NCBI GenBank assembly: GCA_964448055.1
Contig: CAYUVB010000053.1
Coordinates: 1-9,214, forward strand
Direction of reading: 5' to 3'
DNA: 9,214 nucleotides
DNA from: WANQ01 sp964448055
Lineage (GTDB): Archaea; Thermoproteota; Thermoprotei_A; Sulfolobales; WANQ01
Each line of letters begins with the position of its first letter. Within the stretch, counting starts at the first letter, position 1. Shown here piece after piece: positions 5,998-9,214 of this stretch. A program made the translations under genes and the position numbers. A model generated the notes under the pieces. The model saw only the letters and a list, made by a program, of their open reading frames with translations, ran no database searches and had not been told where the DNA came from.

Positions 5998-6039
5998 TGA
6001 TGCTGTGTTATTCAATTAAGAATGTAGGTAGATGAATTC

Positions 6040-6044
6040 AAAAA
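6040..6044 (-). terminator. Possible weak T-run terminator after mmdB
   Basis: A run of five T on the minus strand lies 10 bases past the mmdB stop. Archaeal termination often uses short T runs, but this one is short and isolated. Confidence 0.2.
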
Positions 6045-6053
6045 GTTATGGTT

Positions 6054-7301
6054 TTAAGTCCAACCATAGAATCTTTGAACAAAGTCTATGTATATTCCAG
6101 CTGCGGTTGCGGTACCGATTACTCCTGCAACGTTGGGCCCCATGGCATTCATTATTATGAAGTTTGTAGGATCTACCCTTTGTGCTTCTCTCTGACATAC
6201 TCTAGCAGACATTGGTACTGCTGATACACCTGCAGCACCTATAATCGGGTTTACCTTACCTTTGGTTACAAAGTACAATATTTCTCCGAATAGTACTCCT
6301 CCAGCAGTAGATATAGCGAAAGCTAGTAGACCCCAAACGAATATTAACACGAACTTCGTTAGGAATTCCTCAACTGTTATACCCATTTGCCGGGAATAAT
6401 ATTGCACCATATCCATGCTCATTGTTGAACCAACAGTTATAGTCAATAATATAGTCAATATGTTCATGAACTCGTTTGCAGCAGTCTTACTAAGTCTTTC
6501 TACGACCTCTGTTATACCGCTTTCACGGAATAAGTTACCTAAAGCAAGCATTCCTATTAATGGTGTTGCTTTAGGAACGAATATGGTTGCAACAACCATA
6601 AGTATTATTGGAAACATTAATGCTTCTAGTTGATGTACTTGTCTGGGCGGCTTCATTTTTACTGCACGATGCTTTCTTGGCAGGAGCCTTATAATTGGTG
6701 GTTGAATTATAGGTACAAGTGACATATAAGTATATGCTGCTAAGGCTGTGGGCCCTAATAGGTATGGTGCAAGCTTAATTGTGGTGTAAATCGTTGTAGG
6801 TCCATCGGCTCCACCAATAATACCTATGCTTGCAGCTTCATTTAAATGAAATCCCATAAACAATGTACCAAGCATTGCCACGAATACTCCTAGTTGTGCG
6901 GCAGCACCTAGTATGAATGTATATGGTTGTGCTATTAATGGTCTAAAGTCTGTTAAAGCACCTAATCCTAGGAATATGAATAGTGGTATTAGCTCTGTCT
7001 GTACGAATATGTAATATAGTATGAATAATGGTCCTGCGCCACCTTGTACGAGATCTGTTATAGTTAATGATGCACCGGGTGCTAAGGTTTCAGGAGGAGC
7101 TGCTAGATGGGCTAAGGGTATATTAGCTAATACCATACCAGTACCTATGCCCGTTAATAGTAGGGGCTCAATTTTCTTGGCAACAGCCAAGTATATGAAC
7201 AATAGACCTATAGCTAAGAATAATAGCTGGAAAGGATTGAAATTAAATATCCCTGTATGAAGGAAGAACTTAATGATGGATTCTACAAGCATGTTCTCCA
7301 T
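6054..7301 (-). CDS. mmdB: Sodium-translocating decarboxylase beta subunit (methylmalonyl-CoA/oxaloacetate decarboxylase type)
   Basis: This 415-residue membrane protein decarboxylates carboxybiotin on the carrier subunit and uses the energy to export Na+. All hallmark segments are present: GALTDFRPLIAQP (114-126), GIIGGADGPT (160-169) with D166 matching the essential aspartate, NPIIGAAGVSAVPM (351-364) with N351, G355 and S360 spaced like the Na+-site residues N373, G377 and S382 of the Klebsiella enzyme, and NAMGPNVAGVIGTA (385-398). About nine to eleven hydrophobic segments are visible. A charged cytoplasmic loop lies at about 207-226 (LPRKHRAVKMKPPRQV). A strong GAGGTGA ribosome site precedes the ATG. 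It is the last gene of mmdD-mmdC-mmdB. Substrate is inferred from the divergent carboxyltransferase, which is the acyl-CoA type rather than the oxaloacetate type. Confidence 0.95.
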   Translation of the reverse strand: MENMLVESIIKFFLHTGIFNFNPFQLLFLAIGLLFIYLAVAKKIEPLLLTGIGTGMVLANIPLAHLAAPPETLAPGASLTITDLVQGGAGPLFILYYIFVQTELIPLFIFLGLGALTDFRPLIAQPYTFILGAAAQLGVFVAMLGTLFMGFHLNEAASIGIIGGADGPTTIYTTIKLAPYLLGPTALAAYTYMSLVPIIQPPIIRLLPRKHRAVKMKPPRQVHQLEALMFPIILMVVATIFVPKATPLIGMLALGNLFRESGITEVVERLSKTAANEFMNILTILLTITVGSTMSMDMVQYYSRQMGITVEEFLTKFVLIFVWGLLAFAISTAGGVLFGEILYFVTKGKVNPIIGAAGVSAVPMSARVCQREAQRVDPTNFIIMNAMGPNVAGVIGTATAAGIYIDFVQRFYGWT

Positions 7302-7308
7302 AATATCT

Positions 7309-7315
7309 TCACCTC
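7309..7315 (-). promoter_or_regulatory. Strong ribosome binding site of mmdB
   Basis: GAGGTGA on the minus strand lies 7 bases before the ATG at 7301, inside the 22-base gap after mmdC. It fixes the start upstream of the alternative Met4. Confidence 0.65.
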
Positions 7316-7323
7316 ACCCTATA

Positions 7324-7842
7324 TTACTCCAGTACGGCTAGTACATCACCTGCATTAACGAAGTCTCCGGGTTTAACACGTATCTCTTTAACAACACCTT
7401 CTTTAGGAGGATATACTTCTAACTCCATCTTCATGGATTCAAGTGTTAAGAGAACAGTAGTTTTTGAAACCCGTTGTCCAGGTTTCACTAAGACCTTGAG
7501 TACTTTACCAGGTACAGGGGCCTCAACTACTGCTCCAGCAGTTGGAGGAGCCTTAGGTACTTCGGGCTTAGCTTCTGGCATAGGTGGAGGAGCAGGCTTA
7601 GCTTCCTCTCTAACCGGTTTTGATTTTTCAGCTTCAACTGGTTTTGGCTTCTCAACTCGTTCTGCTGGTGGCACTGGTTTAGGAGCTGCTGGAAGAGCTG
7701 TTGATACCGCTCCCGTAGCAAATGGTGCTTCAACTTCTAGTTCGTAGCCATCTACTATTACCTTAAATTTTCCAGATGTTATCTCAGTTACCTTAACCGT
7801 ATATTCCTTTCCTTCAACTCTAACTATGTATTCTCTACTCAT
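7324..7842 (-). CDS. mmdC: Biotin carboxyl carrier subunit of the decarboxylase
   Basis: This 172-residue subunit carries the biotin that shuttles CO2 from the carboxyltransferase to the membrane beta subunit. The C-terminal biotinyl domain (about 103-172) contains ESMKME with the biotin-accepting K138, 34 residues from the end as usual, and is flanked by VEAPVPGKVLKVLV and EIRVKPGDFVNAGDVLAVLE. A short N-terminal beta domain (1-40, REYIVRVEGKEYTVKV) resembles that of other decarboxylase carriers. Between them is a flexible Pro/Ala/Lys/Glu linker (about 45-102) that would let the arm swing. Part of the linker is encoded by DNA nearly identical to part of mmdD. The ATG lies 3 bases after the mmdD stop, with an AGGTGG ribosome site inside the end of mmdD, so translation is probably coupled. 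A biotin ligase must be encoded elsewhere. Confidence 0.95.
   Translation of the reverse strand: MSREYIVRVEGKEYTVKVTEITSGKFKVIVDGYELEVEAPFATGAVSTALPAAPKPVPPAERVEKPKPVEAEKSKPVREEAKPAPPPMPEAKPEVPKAPPTAGAVVEAPVPGKVLKVLVKPGQRVSKTTVLLTLESMKMELEVYPPKEGVVKEIRVKPGDFVNAGDVLAVLE
7616..7647. repeat. 32-base direct repeat, copy in mmdC
   Basis: Differs at one base (8th position) from 8090-8121 and is in the same coding frame, encoding PKPVEAEKSKP in the carrier linker. Similarity drops at both ends. Confidence 0.85.
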
Positions 7843-7845
7843 ATA

Positions 7846-8325
7846 TTACCACCTAATCCTACGGGATTTATCCCAACGAGTATAATCTAAATCATTTAGG
7901 TTAAACGAGGAATCTATTCTCCAAGCAAATACCCAGTAATTAATCCTAGGAGCTCTTGTGACAGGTTTGCGAAGCCTCATCTTCTCCTCTAAGTACATTC
8001 TAACACCAGTGATGGCGGCAGCTATGATCTCGGGAGGTACTGGTAATGCAGGTTTTGCCTCAGATACAACTGGTTTAACTCCAACCTCTGGTTTTGGTTT
8101 TTCAGCTTCAACTGGTTTTGGTTTTCTTTTCTCTCTTGAACGTACATACCTTGTAACTACTACGGACATAATCTTTATTGAGAGGGTTAGTATTACTAGT
8201 ATAGCGAATGTCATAGTAAAGCCTAGAATTGCAAGTACTACACCTGCTTCAAGTTCTTGTGTACGTGTGATATTGGTTTTAGCAATTTCATATAGTATGT
8301 TGATCGGTCCCGGCAGTCTTTGCAC
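7846..8325 (-). CDS. mmdD: Decarboxylase delta/gamma-type small membrane subunit (OadG/MmdD-like)
   Basis: This 159-residue protein has one membrane helix (about 28-56, VVLAILGFTMTFAILVIL), a basic stretch RYVRSREKRKPK, a Pro/Lys/Glu linker and a C-terminal part with EIIAAAITGVRMYLEEKM (99-116) and SRRIRW at the end. This layout, one helix followed by a linker and an [AI]AAI-type segment, is that of OadG/MmdD subunits, which anchor the carboxyltransferase and carrier to the beta subunit. Identity is supported mainly by layout and by its position directly before mmdC. The 17 residues before the last helix-like region and the aromatic tail (INYWVFAWR) diverge from bacterial forms. The GTG start is odd: AGAGGTG overlaps it, and no in-frame alternative exists before Met38, while a TAG lies just upstream. 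Start confidence is moderate. Confidence 0.8.
   Translation of the reverse strand: MQRLPGPINILYEIAKTNITRTQELEAGVVLAILGFTMTFAILVILTLSIKIMSVVVTRYVRSREKRKPKPVEAEKPKPEVGVKPVVSEAKPALPVPPEIIAAAITGVRMYLEEKMRLRKPVTRAPRINYWVFAWRIDSSFNLNDLDYTRWDKSRRIRW
8090..8121. repeat. 32-base direct repeat, copy in mmdD
   Basis: Matches 7616-7647 at 31 of 32 bases, in frame, encoding PKPVEAEKPKP in the delta-subunit linker. Confidence 0.85.
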
Positions 8326-8401
8326 ACCTCTTGATATCTATAAACATAGCCAGTAAGGTAGCTGTTATGCTAGGCTACAGAAGTGAATGAACCTGGGAGA
8401 G

Positions 8402-8412
8402 GTATATTAAGT
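8402..8412 (-). promoter_or_regulatory. Possible TATA element of the mmdDCB operon
   Basis: ACTTAATATAC on the minus strand would start RNA near 8380, with a leader of about 55 bases. Another AT-rich element, GTTTATAGATA (8335-8345), is too close to the GTG start to serve it. The operon may also be read through from the gene upstream at 8438-8761. Confidence 0.25.
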
Positions 8413-8437
8413 TAAGGGTAGCAGAACTTACATAGAG

Positions 8438-8761
8438 TCAACTCACTTTAGGACGCTTAAGCCAAGAATACAAAGCATATAGAAGTATTGGTATATATGC
8501 TAATATCACGTTTATATCATGCATACTGGTAGGCTTTATGTAAACATATAGTACTACTGGTATAATTATAACGTATATGAGAAATAATAATTGCATTAAT
8601 CGCTTAAGGTTAGCTATAAACCCTAAAGTCCACGAACCAATACCTAGTAGAAATACTAATAGGATAACTCTGAGAGTTTCAGATATACTTACAATAGAAA
8701 CCACTACTACTAGTAAAGCCCATAACACCAGCAAGTATCCAAGTCTACTTGTGTATACCAT
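8438..8761 (-). CDS. Small four-helix membrane protein of unknown function
   Basis: I do not recognise this 107-residue protein. Four hydrophobic segments at about residues 8-26, 31-50, 56-75 and 83-100 fill nearly the whole chain; short charged ends (NLKRL, KRPKVS) suggest both termini or the 51-55 loop face the cytoplasm. No cofactor motif is visible. It lies between mmdD and the divergent carboxyltransferase gene, 112 bases before mmdD on the same strand, so it may be co-expressed with the sodium pump as an accessory or assembly protein, but this is only context. The start is uncertain: ATG 8761 has GGTGGAG six bases upstream, while a GTG at 8773 lies inside that ribosome site. The TATA element at 8780-8792 would start RNA at about the ATG itself, implying a leaderless mRNA. 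Confidence 0.7.
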   Translation of the reverse strand: MVYTSRLGYLLVLWALLVVVVSIVSISETLRVILLVFLLGIGSWTLGFIANLKRLMQLLFLIYVIIIPVVLYVYIKPTSMHDINVILAYIPILLYALYSWLKRPKVS

Positions 8762-8767
8762 AATAGA

Positions 8768-8774
8768 CTCCACC
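8768..8774 (-). promoter_or_regulatory. Ribosome-site-like motif deciding the start of the small membrane protein
   Basis: GGTGGAG lies 6 bases before ATG 8761 and overlaps the alternative GTG at 8773, favouring the ATG. If transcription begins near 8760, as the TATA spacing suggests, this motif is not in the message and the mRNA is leaderless; either way the ATG is preferred. Confidence 0.4.
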
Positions 8775-8779
8775 GCATC

Positions 8780-8792
8780 GTTTATATTAAAC
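8780..8792. promoter_or_regulatory. Shared divergent TATA element between the membrane protein gene and mmdA
   Basis: GTTTATATTAAAC is nearly self-complementary and reads as a TATA box on both strands. Rightward it would start mmdA RNA near 8812 with a 35-base leader; leftward near 8760, at the membrane protein ATG. No other good TATA element lies in this gap. Confidence 0.5.
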
Positions 8793-8846
8793 CGTTTCCT
8801 AAGCCACCACGTAACCCTACTCCTATCTCAGACTTAAGGGTGACGA

Positions 8847-9214
8847 GTGGCCTTGAGTGTTAGACCTGAAATACAGAAGCTACGTGAAATGAGAAAGAAA
8901 GCCAGGTTAGGCGGTGGGCCAGAAGCAATAGAGAAACAGCATAAAAGAGGAAAACTTACAGCTCGTGAACGAATAGAGCTTCTCTTGGATCCAGATACCT
9001 TCGTTGAGATAGATATGTTTGTAACGCATCGTGCAACAGAATTTGGTATGGAGAAAAGAAAGGCGTTAGGAGATGGTGTTGTAACTGGTTTTGGTAAAGT
9101 TAATGGACGTAAGGTATTCGTTATAGCGCAAGACTTTACGTTCATGGGTGGTTCTCTAGGAGAAATGCATGCTGCGAAAATAGTTAAAGCAATGAAGATG
9201 GCATTAAGTGTTGG
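8847..9214 (+). CDS. mmdA: Biotin-dependent acyl-CoA carboxyltransferase, methylmalonyl-CoA decarboxylase alpha type (N-terminal part)
   Basis: The first 122 codons are present; the rest is cut by the window edge. The sequence matches the N-terminal crotonase-like domain of propionyl-CoA carboxylase beta and methylmalonyl-CoA decarboxylase alpha: KLREMRKKARLGGGPEAIEKQ, KLTARERIELLLDPDTFVEID, GDGVVTGFGKVNGRKVFVIAQDFTFMGGSLGEMHAAKIVKAM. It would transfer the carboxyl group from methylmalonyl-CoA to biotin. With no biotin carboxylase gene in view and a sodium-pump operon next door, the decarboxylase role is more likely than a carboxylase role, but PccB cannot be excluded. Start: GTG at 8847 is first after an in-frame TGA; TTG at 8853 is possible, since AAGGGTGA (8836-8843) lies 3 bases from the GTG and 9 from the TTG. 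Confidence 0.9.
   Translation, partial: MALSVRPEIQKLREMRKKARLGGGPEAIEKQHKRGKLTARERIELLLDPDTFVEIDMFVTHRATEFGMEKRKALGDGVVTGFGKVNGRKVFVIAQDFTFMGGSLGEMHAAKIVKAMKMALSV

Noticed and set aside
7433..7747. 104-codon plus-strand frame rich in Gly, Ala and Ser
   Set aside because: It is the antisense of the Pro/Ala/Lys linker and biotin domain of mmdC; low-complexity composition explains its openness.
7561..8128. Possible tandem repeat or CRISPR-like array from recurring GGTTTTGG and CAGCTTC words
   Set aside because: Repeats are irregular, lie in coding frame and come from Pro/Lys/Glu linker codons; no equal-length spacers exist. Only the single 32-base pair is kept.
7958..8356. 132-codon plus-strand frame
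   Set aside because: It is opposite mmdD, whose frame has a membrane helix and family layout; no ribosome site or promoter supports the plus-strand reading.
8358..8378. Small inverted repeat GTAGC...GCTAC upstream of mmdD as a riboswitch or operator
   Set aside because: Arms of five bases with an 11-base loop are expected by chance, and no conserved riboswitch core is visible.
8577..8837. 86-codon plus-strand frame overlapping the divergent promoter
   Set aside because: It is antisense to the four-helix membrane protein and crosses the shared TATA region; the translation resembles no protein.
8834..9145. 103-codon open frame on the minus strand
   Set aside because: It lies opposite the well-conserved N-terminus of the carboxyltransferase gene and its translation has no recognisable domain; it is an antisense shadow.

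Overview
The window looks like the chromosome of a hyperthermophilic crenarchaeon, probably of the Desulfurococcales type. The DNA is AT-rich, promoters look like archaeal TATA elements, ribosome binding sites are GGTG-type, TTG and GTG starts are common, and the gene set is archaeal: a thermospermine-synthase-like aminopropyltransferase, a zinc-ribbon radical SAM protein, a GyaR-like reductase and a sodium-pump decarboxylase. The species is an inference; nothing here identifies it directly. Coding density is high, no gap exceeds about 150 bases, and nearly all genes are on the minus strand.

Bases 1-924: a minus-strand cassette of a DUF2178-type membrane protein, a small XRE-family regulator and an ABC transporter ATPase that runs off the left edge. 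The last two overlap by four bases. A perfect 20-bp palindrome and a degenerate copy 21 bp away lie over its presumed promoter and look like the operator of its own regulator. The divergent plus-strand gene (925-1821) is an aminopropyltransferase with its own TATA box.

Bases 1829-5936: four minus-strand genes, apparently transcribed separately. They are a helical orphan protein, a radical SAM enzyme with extra cysteine motifs, a TrzN/SAH-deaminase-like amidohydrolase and a glyoxylate-reductase-like dehydrogenase. Between the radical SAM gene and the amidohydrolase gene lies a candidate plus-strand C/D box sRNA, apparently sharing a two-way TATA element with the radical SAM gene.

Bases 6054-9214: a sodium-translocating, biotin-dependent acyl-CoA decarboxylase locus, most likely methylmalonyl-CoA decarboxylase. 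The delta, biotin-carrier and beta genes form a minus-strand operon in the order mmdD-mmdC-mmdB. The carboxyltransferase (alpha) gene is divergent on the plus strand and cut by the window edge, and a small four-helix membrane protein gene sits between. Alpha would move the carboxyl group to biotin on the carrier, beta would release CO2 while exporting Na+, and delta would hold the complex at the membrane. The carrier and delta genes share an almost identical 32-base linker segment.

No CRISPR array, insertion sequence, tRNA or rRNA was seen. The best leads for new biology are the tandem operator, the candidate sRNA, the linker repeat and the unidentified membrane protein inside the decarboxylase locus.
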